A DNA stretch of 64,000 bases from the NCBI GenBank assembly GCA_019659125.1, contig JAIFVX010000001.1:276135-340134 (forward strand), given 5' to 3'. Under the pieces are notes generated by a model that was given only the letters and a program-made list of their open reading frames with translations, did not search any database and had not been told where the DNA came from. Shown here one piece after another: positions 16,747 to 25,157 of the stretch. The translations under genes and the position numbers were made by a program. The DNA comes from Candidatus Pacearchaeota archaeon (GTDB taxonomy: Archaea > Nanobdellota > Nanobdellia > Pacearchaeales > GW2011-AR1). Numbering within the stretch: the first letter of the stretch is position 1; the number at the start of each line of letters is the position of its first letter.

Positions 16747-17208
16747 ATGAAAAAGGGTCAAGCAGCTATGGAGTTCTTGATGACCTATGGTTGGGCAATT
16801 ATGGTGGCGATTATTGTTGTTGGTGTTCTCGGTTATTATGGAGTGTTCAGTCCTGGTAAATACATCACTGGATCTGCCATTCTCAATCCTCCATTCTATA
16901 TGAATGCATGGAGTGTTGTGTCTGACGCTGATACAATCACACCAGGAGACCAAAGCGAGGTTAATATTGAGATCAAGAATAATGGTGGATCCAATTATGA
17001 TGTCCGAAGTGTTGCTGTCGTAGGCTGCGGTCTTAACGACACGCAAACAACAATCTTGACGGGAAAGACACAAGCATTTAACATTCCATGCACTTCTCCC
17101 TTAGTGAATGGAGAAAACTTCAAGGGTGATGTGACTGTTGTCTACACAAAATCAGGAAGCAGCATAGAATCCACTTCTACAGGAACTATTGCTGAAAAGA
17201 TTGCTTAA
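16747..17208 (+). CDS. Archaeal type IV pilin, paralogue 2
   Basis: 153 residues starting MKKGQAAMEFLMTYGWAI, nearly identical to pilin 1 through the signal and first helix. The extracellular domain differs more but keeps the Cys pair (C94, C115), NIEIKNNGG and the closing STGTIAEK. Expected to be processed by an archaeal prepilin peptidase and polymerised by a secretion ATPase such as that at 6679. Two paralogues with different expression signals may give filaments of mixed composition or alternative filaments. Confidence 0.88.
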   Translation: MKKGQAAMEFLMTYGWAIMVAIIVVGVLGYYGVFSPGKYITGSAILNPPFYMNAWSVVSDADTITPGDQSEVNIEIKNNGGSNYDVRSVAVVGCGLNDTQTTILTGKTQAFNIPCTSPLVNGENFKGDVTVVYTKSGSSIESTSTGTIAEKIA

Positions 17209-17222
17209 AGCAATAAGAAAAA

Positions 17223-17786
17223 TTACTTACCCTGTCTATTCCATGCCCTAAGACTTGGTCGAACTTTCAGTGTTGGGCTTCGGGAACGTAATCCTCGAGA
17301 TTTCCTGGCAGCAGAGGTTAATCCTCGCTCAGCCCTCTTTTTATGATTAATAATCCATGCAAGCTCCTTGTCGCTCTGGATCTCAGCTTTGTGAGGGTCT
17401 ACCATAATAACTTCAAAGAAGTAATACTTTCCGTCTTTTCCTACCGGATATGAATTCAAAACCTCAAGATTCAAAAATCTCTTTGATGCCCGAATCTCGG
17501 CAACCCACTGATAATTCATCTTCAGCACTTTTCGTACATACTGCTTCCGTGATTTTCTTCCGTGTGTATGTCGTGATCTCTTCCTTCCACCCCTCTTAAG
17601 TCTAACACGGACAACAACAATGCCCTTCTTGGCCTTATAACCAAGCATGCGGGCCTTGTCTAATCGAAGCGGCTTGTCAACGACGGTAAATGCGTCGCCT
17701 GCTCTCCATTGTATTAAGCGCTCCTGCATAAGTTCCCTACTTGGGTTTCTCCATGCTTGTTTAAGATAATGATACATTCCTGTCAT
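17223..17786 (-). CDS. rpl15e: 50S ribosomal protein L15e (eL15)
   Basis: Large-subunit protein found in archaea and eukaryotes. Recognised from the start MYHYLKQAWRNPS, the very basic RGGRKRSRHTHGRKSRKQ segment and the IRASKRFLNLEVLNSYPVGK region; total 187 residues, normal. The C-terminus is Arg/Ser-rich and basic. Start taken at 17786; an ATG three codons later is equally possible. Divergent from metG with an 83-base gap holding TATA-like elements. Confidence 0.93.
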   Translation of the reverse strand: MTGMYHYLKQAWRNPSRELMQERLIQWRAGDAFTVVDKPLRLDKARMLGYKAKKGIVVVRVRLKRGGRKRSRHTHGRKSRKQYVRKVLKMNYQWVAEIRASKRFLNLEVLNSYPVGKDGKYYFFEVIMVDPHKAEIQSDKELAWIINHKKRAERGLTSAARKSRGLRSRSPTLKVRPSLRAWNRQGK

Positions 17787-17869
17787 CCCACAACCTACAA
17801 AAACCGCTTTTTAAATCTTATCACCTCTTAAAAACATAGCTTTTTATACAATATTCAACAAACACCGGG

Positions 17870-19327
17870 ATGACAGACACATACTATGTTACAACACCCA
17901 TTTACTACCCGAACGACGTCCCTCATATAGGGCATGCCTACACAACCCTAGCTGGAGATGTCTTAGCTCGATGGCACAAGTTACAAGGGAAAGAAGTCTT
18001 TTTCCTGACAGGGACTGACGAGCATGGAAAGAAGATAGAGGAAGCGGCAAAGAAGGCGAAGCTTTCACCAAAAACATTCACCGATCATCTTGTGCCAAAG
18101 TTCAAGGAGGCCTGGAAGAAGCTCAACATACATCCAGATAGATTTATTCGAACAACTGACACTGATCATGAGCAAGTCGTGCAAGTCATCCTTTCGGAAG
18201 TTCATAAGAAAGGAGACATCTATGAAGGCCACTATGAAGGATACTACTGCACTGCCTGCGAAGCATACTATACTGAAAAGGATCTTGTCGATGGCTGCTG
18301 CCCTATCCACAAAACAAAGATAGAGAAATTGAAAGAGGAATCATACTTCTTCAAGCTCTCAAAATATCAAAAACTGTTGCTTGCCCATTACAAAAAGAAT
18401 CCTGACTTTATTTCACCAGACCATAGAAGACAGGAAATAATCAATCGTGTAAAAGAAGGGTTACAGGATCTTTCCATCTCTCGAACTTCATTTTCATGGG
18501 GTATCCCTTTGCCGTTTGACAAAGACCATATTACCTATGTCTGGTTTGACGCGTTGGTCAATTATCTCTCGGGAATAGGCTATCTGGAAAACACACAACG
18601 ATTCAAGAAATTCTGGCCTGCTAATGTTCATCTCATAGGAAAAGACATTCTCTGGTTCCATGCAGTCATCTGGCCAGCGATACTACTTTCAGCAGATATC
18701 CCATTACCAAAAAAGATATTTGCCCATGGATGGTGGACATTCAACAATGAAAAGATATCAAAGTCCAGAGGAAAAGTCATCAACGTCGATGATCTCATAA
18801 ATATAGCAGGTGCAGACTCTGCACGATATTTCCTTATTAGGGAAACTCCCTTCGGAGAGGACGGGGACTTCTCAGAAGATGCCTTGATCGAGAGACATAA
18901 TAATGAGCTCGCAAACAAGCTGGGGAACCTCGTCAGCCGAGTTTCCACGCTTGCAGAAATCTACGGCCTAGAAAAAACCACTTCAACCTTATCTAAAAAA
19001 CTAAAAATCAAGGAGATAGAAAAGCACATGGAATCTCTAGCGCTTGACAAGGCCCTCACTGAAATCTTCTCGTTCATTGACGCCTCAAATGAATACATCC
19101 AAGCAAAGAAACCATGGGAGACCAAGGATAAGAAAGTGCTCTATGAGCTCGTAAATGCAATCAAAGACATAGCAATCCTGCTTTCCCCATTCGTCCCCGA
19201 GACTGCAGAGAAGATAGCTAAGACCTTTCATGCTACTATTTCCTGGGAATCCTTGCAGAAACCTATTTCACCCGTTAAGATTAAAAAGGCCTCCATCCTC
19301 TTTAATAAGGTAAAAAAAGATGGCTAA
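17870..19327 (+). CDS. metG: Methionyl-tRNA synthetase, bacterial-type catalytic subunit
   Basis: Charges tRNA-Met with methionine. Class I motifs are H19-I-G-H22 in DVPHIGHAY and K295-ISKS. A Cys cluster (YYCTACEAYY... GCCPIH) marks the zinc insertion. The wording YYVTTPIYYPNDVPHIGHA and FLTGTDEHGKK is that of bacterial MetRS rather than the archaeal form (TTALPYANGPIHIGH). At 485 residues it includes the anticodon-binding helices but not the C-terminal tRNA-binding domain, which the next gene supplies, overlapping by 8 bases. Horizontal origin is likely. Confidence 0.95.
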   Translation: MTDTYYVTTPIYYPNDVPHIGHAYTTLAGDVLARWHKLQGKEVFFLTGTDEHGKKIEEAAKKAKLSPKTFTDHLVPKFKEAWKKLNIHPDRFIRTTDTDHEQVVQVILSEVHKKGDIYEGHYEGYYCTACEAYYTEKDLVDGCCPIHKTKIEKLKEESYFFKLSKYQKLLLAHYKKNPDFISPDHRRQEIINRVKEGLQDLSISRTSFSWGIPLPFDKDHITYVWFDALVNYLSGIGYLENTQRFKKFWPANVHLIGKDILWFHAVIWPAILLSADIPLPKKIFAHGWWTFNNEKISKSRGKVINVDDLINIAGADSARYFLIRETPFGEDGDFSEDALIERHNNELANKLGNLVSRVSTLAEIYGLEKTTSTLSKKLKIKEIEKHMESLALDKALTEIFSFIDASNEYIQAKKPWETKDKKVLYELVNAIKDIAILLSPFVPETAEKIAKTFHATISWESLQKPISPVKIKKASILFNKVKKDG

Positions 19328-19949
19328 AAAAGCAAAGAAACCTGAAAAAGAGAACAAGAAAAATCCTCTGAAAGATGTTGAAAAGACTGTTGTAAAAGAG
19401 GCTAAAATGGTAGCTAAAGAAGCAAAAAAGAAGTTCATGCAGGTAGAAGGTGCTGTTGAGAATATCGCAAAAGACGTTGCAAAGAGCGTTTCTAAGACTG
19501 TTTCACAAGCAGTCACGTCAACACGACAGGCCCTAGAAGGCAAGCATCCTCAAGCACAACAACACCATAAGCAGGCACAGCATATGCAAGCATCATCTGG
19601 AATGATGTCCTCAGATGGCAAGATCCCTTTCAAAGAATTCTCAAAGATAGAGATGCGAGTAGGTAAAATTATAGATGTCAAGGATCATCCTAACGCAGAC
19701 AAGTTATTTGTACTCACTATCAATGTAGGAGATGGCAAGTCAAGAACTATTGTTGCAGGCCTTAAAGAGCACTATAAGAAAGAGCAGCTAAAAGGCAAGA
19801 AAGTCATTGTTGTCTGCAATCTAGCGCACGCAAACCTCCGAGGAGTAGACAGCGAAGGCATGTTGCTCGCGGCAGTCTCCGACGGCGAAGAAGATGTCGT
19901 TTTCCTTTCCCCTGAATCTGATATCAGAGAAGGCTCAAGAGTCCGATAA
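19320..19949 (+). CDS. tRNA-binding protein (EMAPII/Trbp111 domain), MetRS beta-like subunit
   Basis: 209 residues. The first ~90 are Lys/Glu/Ala-rich and likely form a coiled or disordered arm. From about residue 100 there is the EMAPII OB fold: FSKIEMRVGKIIDVKDHPNADKL, IVAGLKEHY, VVCNLAHANLRGVDSEGMLLAA. This domain binds the outer corner of tRNA and is the C-terminus of many bacterial MetRS. Here it is a separate chain translated from a start inside metG, so it most likely acts as the second subunit of this MetRS. Shares one base (TAATG) with the next gene. Confidence 0.85.
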   Translation: MAKKAKKPEKENKKNPLKDVEKTVVKEAKMVAKEAKKKFMQVEGAVENIAKDVAKSVSKTVSQAVTSTRQALEGKHPQAQQHHKQAQHMQASSGMMSSDGKIPFKEFSKIEMRVGKIIDVKDHPNADKLFVLTINVGDGKSRTIVAGLKEHYKKEQLKGKKVIVVCNLAHANLRGVDSEGMLLAAVSDGEEDVVFLSPESDIREGSRVR

Positions 19950-20272
19950 TGGGCTGGAAAAATAAGCCAACATGGCTTAAAGGAGGGATTATCGCCGCCA
20001 CGATATTCATTCTATCTCTCTTCATAATCTATGTTCTATCCCTTATCAATGATCAATTAGATGACTTATTTTTAATACCTGCTATCCCTATTGCAATAGT
20101 AGAAGGGATTTTAATGCCAGGGTGTGGATTTGGAGGTTCTATTCTTTCGGGCAGTCCGTATTATTGTATCGAGAGTCAAAGCTACTTTATTCAAGTAATG
20201 GCTGGTTTGATTGTATATTTCATCCTTGGAGCACTAATAGGTTGGATATACGGAAAGATAAAGAATAAATAA
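19949..20272 (+). CDS. Small membrane protein, three predicted helices
   Basis: 107 residues with hydrophobic segments near 11-32, 43-60 and 82-103, and a Gly/Cys-containing loop. No recognised family. Its start overlaps the stop of the tRNA-binding subunit gene, so it is translated from the metG transcript, but nothing in it suggests a role with tRNA. Confidence 0.6.
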   Translation: MGWKNKPTWLKGGIIAATIFILSLFIIYVLSLINDQLDDLFLIPAIPIAIVEGILMPGCGFGGSILSGSPYYCIESQSYFIQVMAGLIVYFILGALIGWIYGKIKNK

Positions 20273-20289
20273 ATCTAAATTCTAGAAAT

Positions 20290-21048
20290 TTACCAGCGAC
20301 CGAACAATCTGTCCCAAAACGAATAACTTTCTTTGTAGTCATTGTTCCCAATGATCTTAGCAGCTATCTTCCTATAGGCTCGGGCAGCAGAGCTCTTAGG
20401 ATACGTATGGACTAATGCATCCTTCTGTACAAGAGACTTCTGGACGCTTGAATCTTCAGGTACAACTCCAAGCAATGGCAGTTCAAGCATGTCTCGGATA
20501 TTGCTGATGGGCATCTCTGTCCTAATACCCTTGACTCGAGTCACAATAACTCCTCTGATAGGCTTTCCCAACTCTTCAATGACCTTACTTGTCTTCAGAG
20601 CATCAGTGACTGCAGGGATCTCAGGATTGGTGACAATGATAGCTTCATCAGCAGCCTCAATGGCTGCAAGAGCTTCCTCACCTAAACCAGCGGCAGAATC
20701 GTAAATAATGTAATCAGCCATCCTTCTCAATTTCTTCCCTACATCTTTCAGTCTACCATGGTTCAATCTTCGCAGCTCTTTTACAGAAAGTGAACTAGGA
20801 ACGATCTTAGTTCCTGACTCATGCTCATAGATAGCATCAGAAATCTTTGCCTTTCCGAGCAAAACATGGTTTAAGCTCACAGGAACAATAGGAGCTCCCA
20901 GATGAAGGCCAATGTTAGGGGTAGAAAGATTTGCATCAACAATAATCACATCTTTTCCAAACGCGTTAAGTGCTGCTCCAAGATTAATGGCAGTCGTTGT
21001 TTTGCCAACCCCTCCTTTTCCAGAGGTTATCGTAATAAGTTTTGTCAT
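20290..21048 (-). CDS. minD: MinD/ParA-family ATPase
   Basis: Deviant Walker A ATPase. The protein starts MTKLITITSGKGGVGKTTTA, holding the signature K-G-G-V-G-K-T with the extra lysine. The Walker A' strand VIIVDANLSTPNIGLHLG and the switch DYIIYDSAAGLG (Asp and the Ala-Gly-Leu-Gly loop) are present. About 252 residues, usual for archaeal MinD, which positions surface or division structures. A TTG at 21072 is in frame, but the ATG at 21048 gives the usual start. FtsZ is elsewhere in the window (41104); no MinC or MinE is seen. Transcribed after the gene at 21097-21522. Confidence 0.9.
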   Translation of the reverse strand: MTKLITITSGKGGVGKTTTAINLGAALNAFGKDVIIVDANLSTPNIGLHLGAPIVPVSLNHVLLGKAKISDAIYEHESGTKIVPSSLSVKELRRLNHGRLKDVGKKLRRMADYIIYDSAAGLGEEALAAIEAADEAIIVTNPEIPAVTDALKTSKVIEELGKPIRGVIVTRVKGIRTEMPISNIRDMLELPLLGVVPEDSSVQKSLVQKDALVHTYPKSSAARAYRKIAAKIIGNNDYKESYSFWDRLFGRW

Positions 21049-21096
21049 CAGTTCGTGTCTCACAACCTCCAATTGAGGAGTGAAAAGTATAAGAAG

Positions 21097-21522
21097 TTAT
21101 TTCAAGGCACTTATAAACCTTTCTAACAGCGAGGAATATTCCTTGAGTTTGTCCAAGTCAATGTTAATGGTCTCGCCCCGATAGCTTACCTTCAGGTTGA
21201 CTCCCTTTCTGAACTCATTCTCTCTGACCTTCTCAAGCTGCTCAATGTCCCTGAACAGTTCATAGAGCTGTAGGGTCTCACTGACCACAGCATCATCCTC
21301 ATAGATCTTCTTTAACTGTACAAGTTTTGCTCGGGGAGCATCAGGAACTGGCTTCCACTTCTTTAGCTTCTTTGCTTTCTCAACAAGAATGTCCATTCCT
21401 AGGTCAATCATGATTTTCCATCGCAAGAGAAGATTGATAATAACATCGCACGTCTTTGTATACTTAAGACTCACATACAACAGATGATCTGCGCTAATTT
21501 TTTCTTTAATGATTCTTTCCAT
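21097..21522 (-). CDS. Helical protein of unknown function
   Basis: 141 residues, mostly alpha-helical and charged, with a possible coiled coil in the second half (LYELFRDIEQLEKVREN). The N-terminus has the pattern ADHLLYVSLKYTKTCDVI that I associate with a conserved DPANN protein without a known function. A TATA-like CCTATTTATACCTT (21585-21597, read on minus) gives a leader of roughly 40 bases. Lies 48 bases before minD on the same strand, so perhaps one operon. Confidence 0.55.
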   Translation of the reverse strand: MERIIKEKISADHLLYVSLKYTKTCDVIINLLLRWKIMIDLGMDILVEKAKKLKKWKPVPDAPRAKLVQLKKIYEDDAVVSETLQLYELFRDIEQLEKVRENEFRKGVNLKVSYRGETINIDLDKLKEYSSLLERFISALK

Positions 21523-21528
21523 CCACAC

Positions 21529-21698
21529 CCAAGGCTCACCTGAGACCTGTAAAAAACGGACCTCACATATTAGTGCTTGAGCCTATTTATACCTTTTCTT
21601 CACATAAAGGCCCTAAAAAAGATATTTAAGCAACAAACCAGGTTAAGGGGCAGAGTGGATTGCAGGGTGACTTTATCTAGAGGCTTCTAGGTTCGTAA
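21529..21698. other. Intergenic region with two TATA-like boxes and a hairpin
   Basis: Holds the promoter of the minus-strand gene at 21522. It also has a plus-strand TATA-like AGATATTTAAGC (about 21619-21630) with no coding frame after it, followed by GGGGCAGAGTGGATTGCAGG and an inverted repeat CTAGAGGCTTCTAG (about 21678-21692). No tRNA or known RNA family can be folded from it by eye. Confidence 0.35.
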
Positions 21699-23501
21699 CT
21701 AGATCTTCTTTAGCTTCTTAGCGAGGTTTTCAGTCTCATTCAGTAACTCATCAATCTCATCCAACCCTTTGTTCCAGAATTCCTTCTTAGTGATATCAAT
21801 GCCAAGCTTCATGAAAATGTTCTTAGGAGAGTCTGAAAGCCCTGCAGAAAGGAAATCCTTAACAATCTTAATCTTAGAATGATCTCTATGTACCAGGTTC
21901 TGAAGAGATTTTGAAATCAGCAACCCAGAAGCATATGAATAAACATAGAAATACCTACGTATGTGTGGCCAATGAACCCACCAATTCTCCGATCCAGGGG
22001 ATTGCTCCACACTCTCACCCATATATGCCTCCATATTCTTTCTGAATAGCTTGCCTATTTCTTCTTTGGATAAGTACCCCTTAACTCTAAATTCCTTATG
22101 TAATTCCTGCTCAAACTTATAGCATGCAACCTGTCGTATAATGGTTGAGATAACATCGGCAAGGTTTGTCATATTGATTGAAAGGCGAAGCTCATCATCG
22201 GCTCCTTTCATCAACTCCTTTAATACAAAATCTTCCATGAATGTGCTAGCAACCTCAGCAGTCGCAAGGCCAGTGCCAAAATAAACCGAAGGCTGCCTCT
22301 TCATAAGCTCATAATTAATTCCATGGCCAAGCTCATGGGCTAGAGTTGTTACATCTCTAAGTCTTCCGGTATGATTGACTAGAACATAAATAGGATGTAA
22401 AAGCAGCTCATGCGAGCAGAATGCTCCACTTCTCTTGCCCACTTTCGGTGCAACATCAATCCTTCCCTCTTCAGCAAATTTTCTTACAATCTCTCCAAAC
22501 TGGGGGTCAAGTTCGCGAAAGACTTTGTAAATCAGATGCATAGAATCTTCATAACTATATTGCTTATCAAAAGATCCATACTCTGCATTGCGTTCATGAT
22601 AGGCAAGTTTATCGACTTTGAATAAGCCTGCCTTCATTTTATAGAATCTCTTGGCAATATCAAATCGCTTCGAAACAGCGTCAATAAGAGTATCAACCAC
22701 GCTGCTGTCAATATCATCAGCAACATGCCGTGCAGTATCTGGCCTTTCTCTTTGCCGTAATTCATCGTCAATTTTCTTATTAAGAAGAATCGCATTCAAT
22801 TCCGCTTCGGCGATATCTGCATTCTTTGTCGAAATATCATGGAGTGCTGCTCCCGCAGAATCCCTCACTTTTTTGTTCTTACTCATAATCAAATTTGAAA
22901 TTTCACTGAAGTTCTTAATAGACCTCTTCCCATCTTCTCCCAGAACCTCTCGTTGCTCTTTAGATATAAATCCTGAAACCATCTCAACCCACTTCGCATA
23001 TGAAGGAGGTCCCTTCAAGTTAAGGATTTTTTCTTCAGGCTCGCTCAATGTATACTTGCCTATGGTAAACAAGCGCTCAATAAAATGATGATATAGTTGT
23101 AGCTCTTTAGACTCTAAAAAATTTTTCTGCATTTCCTGGGGAATTTTTGAAAGGCGAATCTTAAAAAATCGGATATCATTCTGGATTTTCTTTGAAAAAT
23201 CATCAATCTTTGTATATCTGGCCTTCAACTCTGGATTATTCTGATCCTGCGATGTCCTTAATGAGAAATAAAAGCCTTCATTTCCTCCACTACCAAAGTT
23301 CCTGCCCCATTGCTCATATTCATCCAGTGCTTCTTTCAATACTTTTGGATCTTTTAGATAATCTTCCCTATCTTTCCATTTATTGATAAACGCGTAACTC
23401 GCATGTTCAATCTTCTCCCTCATACCTTTTATGGCAGGATCATCATCGCTTTTAAGCAGAGGACTTAAATCCCATTCAGTTTTTTTCAGATTAAATTCCA
23501 T
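21699..23501 (-). CDS. pepF: Oligoendopeptidase F (M3 metallopeptidase)
   Basis: About 600 residues, cytoplasmic zinc peptidase that cuts short peptides. The M3 signature LAHELGHGIN provides H389-E-x-x-H393; the third ligand should lie in the helix ATAEVASTFMEDF. The N-terminal half is helical, as usual for the substrate-restricting domain. Start set at the ATG one base after the NAC stop; a GTG three codons earlier overlaps NAC. Probably co-transcribed with NAC, a nascent-chain factor. Confidence 0.93.
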   Translation of the reverse strand: MEFNLKKTEWDLSPLLKSDDDPAIKGMREKIEHASYAFINKWKDREDYLKDPKVLKEALDEYEQWGRNFGSGGNEGFYFSLRTSQDQNNPELKARYTKIDDFSKKIQNDIRFFKIRLSKIPQEMQKNFLESKELQLYHHFIERLFTIGKYTLSEPEEKILNLKGPPSYAKWVEMVSGFISKEQREVLGEDGKRSIKNFSEISNLIMSKNKKVRDSAGAALHDISTKNADIAEAELNAILLNKKIDDELRQRERPDTARHVADDIDSSVVDTLIDAVSKRFDIAKRFYKMKAGLFKVDKLAYHERNAEYGSFDKQYSYEDSMHLIYKVFRELDPQFGEIVRKFAEEGRIDVAPKVGKRSGAFCSHELLLHPIYVLVNHTGRLRDVTTLAHELGHGINYELMKRQPSVYFGTGLATAEVASTFMEDFVLKELMKGADDELRLSINMTNLADVISTIIRQVACYKFEQELHKEFRVKGYLSKEEIGKLFRKNMEAYMGESVEQSPGSENWWVHWPHIRRYFYVYSYASGLLISKSLQNLVHRDHSKIKIVKDFLSAGLSDSPKNIFMKLGIDITKKEFWNKGLDEIDELLNETENLAKKLKKI

Positions 23502-23502
23502 A

Positions 23503-23826
23503 TTATTCACTCAATTTCATGATTGCTTCAGCAATGTCATTCGTTTCCTCAAGTGCTTTTTTAGCCTGATGCATACTTTTCCCTGTCTTTTCAGCAACAA
23601 GCTTAATATCTTCCTCGCGTATCCCTGCAGATTCCTCCCGGGCTTCCCCAGTAATCTGCCAGCTTGCCTGTCCCTGCATGATGATCTTCTGAACATTTGG
23701 ATTATCGATAACTATACGACCGTCAGCTTTCTCTATGATGACTCGTTCCGCAGGAATCTCCTGCTGGTTAATTCCCATCTGCTTCATCATTGCCTGAATC
23801 TTCTTAGGATCTACGTTTCCAAACAT
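23503..23826 (-). CDS. nac: Nascent polypeptide-associated complex protein (NAC alpha)
   Basis: 107 residues starting MFGNVDPKKIQAMMKQMGI, the standard archaeal NAC start. It continues with the NAC beta-barrel (VIIEKADGRIVIDNPNVQ) and ends in a UBA domain (EDIKLVAEKTGKSMHQAKKA). The homodimer binds emerging chains at the ribosome exit. A GAGGGA sequence lies just before the ATG at 23826, which decides the start against a longer in-frame extension. Pairs with pepF downstream. Confidence 0.93.
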   Translation of the reverse strand: MFGNVDPKKIQAMMKQMGINQQEIPAERVIIEKADGRIVIDNPNVQKIIMQGQASWQITGEAREESAGIREEDIKLVAEKTGKSMHQAKKALEETNDIAEAIMKLSE

Positions 23827-23876
23827 ATATGTCCCTCTAAAGATAATTATATATAGTTTTCTACCGGGAAAGGTCA

Positions 23877-24287
23877 ATGGAAAAGGTTCCTAGAGTAGGA
23901 GTAGGTGTCTTTCTTGTAAAAGATAACAAAATACTGCTCCTCAAAAGAAAAGGTGCTCATGGAGAAGGAAGCTGGTCGCTTGCCGGGGGACACCTTGAAT
24001 TCAATGAAAGTTGGGAAGAAGCAGCAATCAGAGAGGTATTTGAAGAGACAGGAGTTACTATAACGAATCCCCAATTCGTAACAGCAACCAATGACATTTT
24101 CCCTGTTGAAGGGAAACATTATATTACTTTATTCATGAAAGCGGAAATAGGCAACCAGGAGCCAATAAATAAAGAGCCTGAAAAATGTGACAAGCTCGAA
24201 TGGTTTACATGGGATTCTCTTCCTAGGCCATTATTTGTACCTGTAGAAAACCTTGTTAAAAGAAATTTTAAGCTCTTCAACCAATAG
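23877..24287 (+). CDS. Nudix hydrolase (NUDT15/plant NUDT1-like)
   Basis: 136 residues with a perfect Nudix box G38-x5-E44-x7-R52-E-V-F-E-E-T-G-V60. The opening PRVGVGVFLV, the GSWSLAGGHLEFNESWEEAA segment and the EPEKCDKLEWF stretch near the C-terminus match the NUDT15/MTH2 group, which hydrolyses modified nucleoside triphosphates. The exact substrate is not shown. Starts 50 bases from the divergent NAC gene and overlaps the 3' end of the Sec61-beta gene by 11 bases. Confidence 0.85.
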   Translation: MEKVPRVGVGVFLVKDNKILLLKRKGAHGEGSWSLAGGHLEFNESWEEAAIREVFEETGVTITNPQFVTATNDIFPVEGKHYITLFMKAEIGNQEPINKEPEKCDKLEWFTWDSLPRPLFVPVENLVKRNFKLFNQ

Positions 24288-24444
24288 GCCAGAATATCTT
24301 CAGTGCAAGAACAAACACAATGAACCCAATAATAAATGCGACTACATGAGCTGGCTTAAGCATAAAACGGCTGCTATACTCCTCATCATATCGCATGAGG
24401 CCTCCAAATGGTCCTGGTACTGATACTCCTGATTGTTGTGCCAT
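24277..24444 (-). CDS. secG: Preprotein translocase subunit Sec61-beta
   Basis: A 55-residue protein. It starts MAQQSGVSVPGPFGGLMRYD, continues EEYSSRFMLKPAHVVAFII and ends ALKIFWPIG. The tail-anchored layout, with a Gly/Pro-rich N-terminus, the conserved (G)LMRY(D/E)E patch and one membrane helix at residues 32-51, is the archaeal Sec61-beta signature. It sits in the SecY complex. The gene is read in the same direction as endonuclease III, 30 bases downstream of it, and overlaps the convergent Nudix gene by 11 bases. Confidence 0.93.
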   Translation of the reverse strand: MAQQSGVSVPGPFGGLMRYDEEYSSRFMLKPAHVVAFIIGFIVFVLALKIFWPIG

Positions 24445-24474
24445 ATCCAAACAACAAATTCGTGATATAAAAAG

Positions 24475-25086
24475 CTATCGAACGGCTTTGATTTTCTCAA
24501 GCAGCTCGTCCTTTTTCTTTCTACTAGTATACTCCTTGCCAAATCGCACTAAGTACAAGTTAAGCTTTCCCCAATAGCTACTAGGAAACAATTGCTTCAA
24601 CTCCTGCTCAATCTTATGAGGATGACTGCTCTTGACCCATCCAAGTTTTTGAGATATATATGAAACATGGGTGTCGACACCAATAGCATCATGATCAAAT
24701 TCGGCAAGGAAGACGTTGGCAGTCTTTCTTCCCACTCCAGGAAGATCGATGAGTTTCTCAAAGTCATGAGGAACACTTCCCCCATAATCTTGAAAGATAA
24801 TTCGAGAACAGTTGATGATGCTCTTCGTCTTATTCCTATAAAAGTTGACAGACTTAATCATGCTTTCAATCTGGGAAACAGAAGCAGAAGCTAAAGACTT
24901 TGCATCAGGATACTGGGCGAAAAGCTTCTTACATACCTCAATAGTAACTTCATCCCGTGTCCGTGCTGATAAGATGATTGCAATGAGTGTTTGCCATGGA
25001 CTCTTCCATTCCTCAGCAGCCAACCTCATGTCTCCCCCTAACTTTTTTATCTCTGTTAATTGCTTAAGTGCTCTTTGAATGTCCAT
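24475..25086 (-). CDS. nth: Endonuclease III-like DNA glycosylase without the Fe-S cluster
   Basis: 203 residues. Helix-hairpin-helix LPGVGRKTANV carries the catalytic Lys (K121), and GVDTHV carries the catalytic Asp (D138), as expected for a glycosylase/AP-lyase acting on oxidised pyrimidines. The usual C-terminal C-x6-C-x2-C-x5-C iron-sulfur loop is missing: the chain ends VRFGKEYTSRKKKDELL with no cysteine there. Such cluster-less family members are known. ATG chosen two codons after an in-frame alternative start. Confidence 0.9.
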   Translation of the reverse strand: MDIQRALKQLTEIKKLGGDMRLAAEEWKSPWQTLIAIILSARTRDEVTIEVCKKLFAQYPDAKSLASASVSQIESMIKSVNFYRNKTKSIINCSRIIFQDYGGSVPHDFEKLIDLPGVGRKTANVFLAEFDHDAIGVDTHVSYISQKLGWVKSSHPHKIEQELKQLFPSSYWGKLNLYLVRFGKEYTSRKKKDELLEKIKAVR

Positions 25087-25157
25087 ACACAATAAAGAAG
25101 GATACTTCTTTTATATCTTTTCAAAAGAGTTAAAAAGACACAACGAGATAAGGAGAG

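Noticed and set aside
21645..21700. Possible tRNA or split-tRNA half (GGTTCG near 21692)
   Set aside because: No acceptor pairing, no D arm and no T-stem around GGTTCG; listed only as an unexplained spacer.
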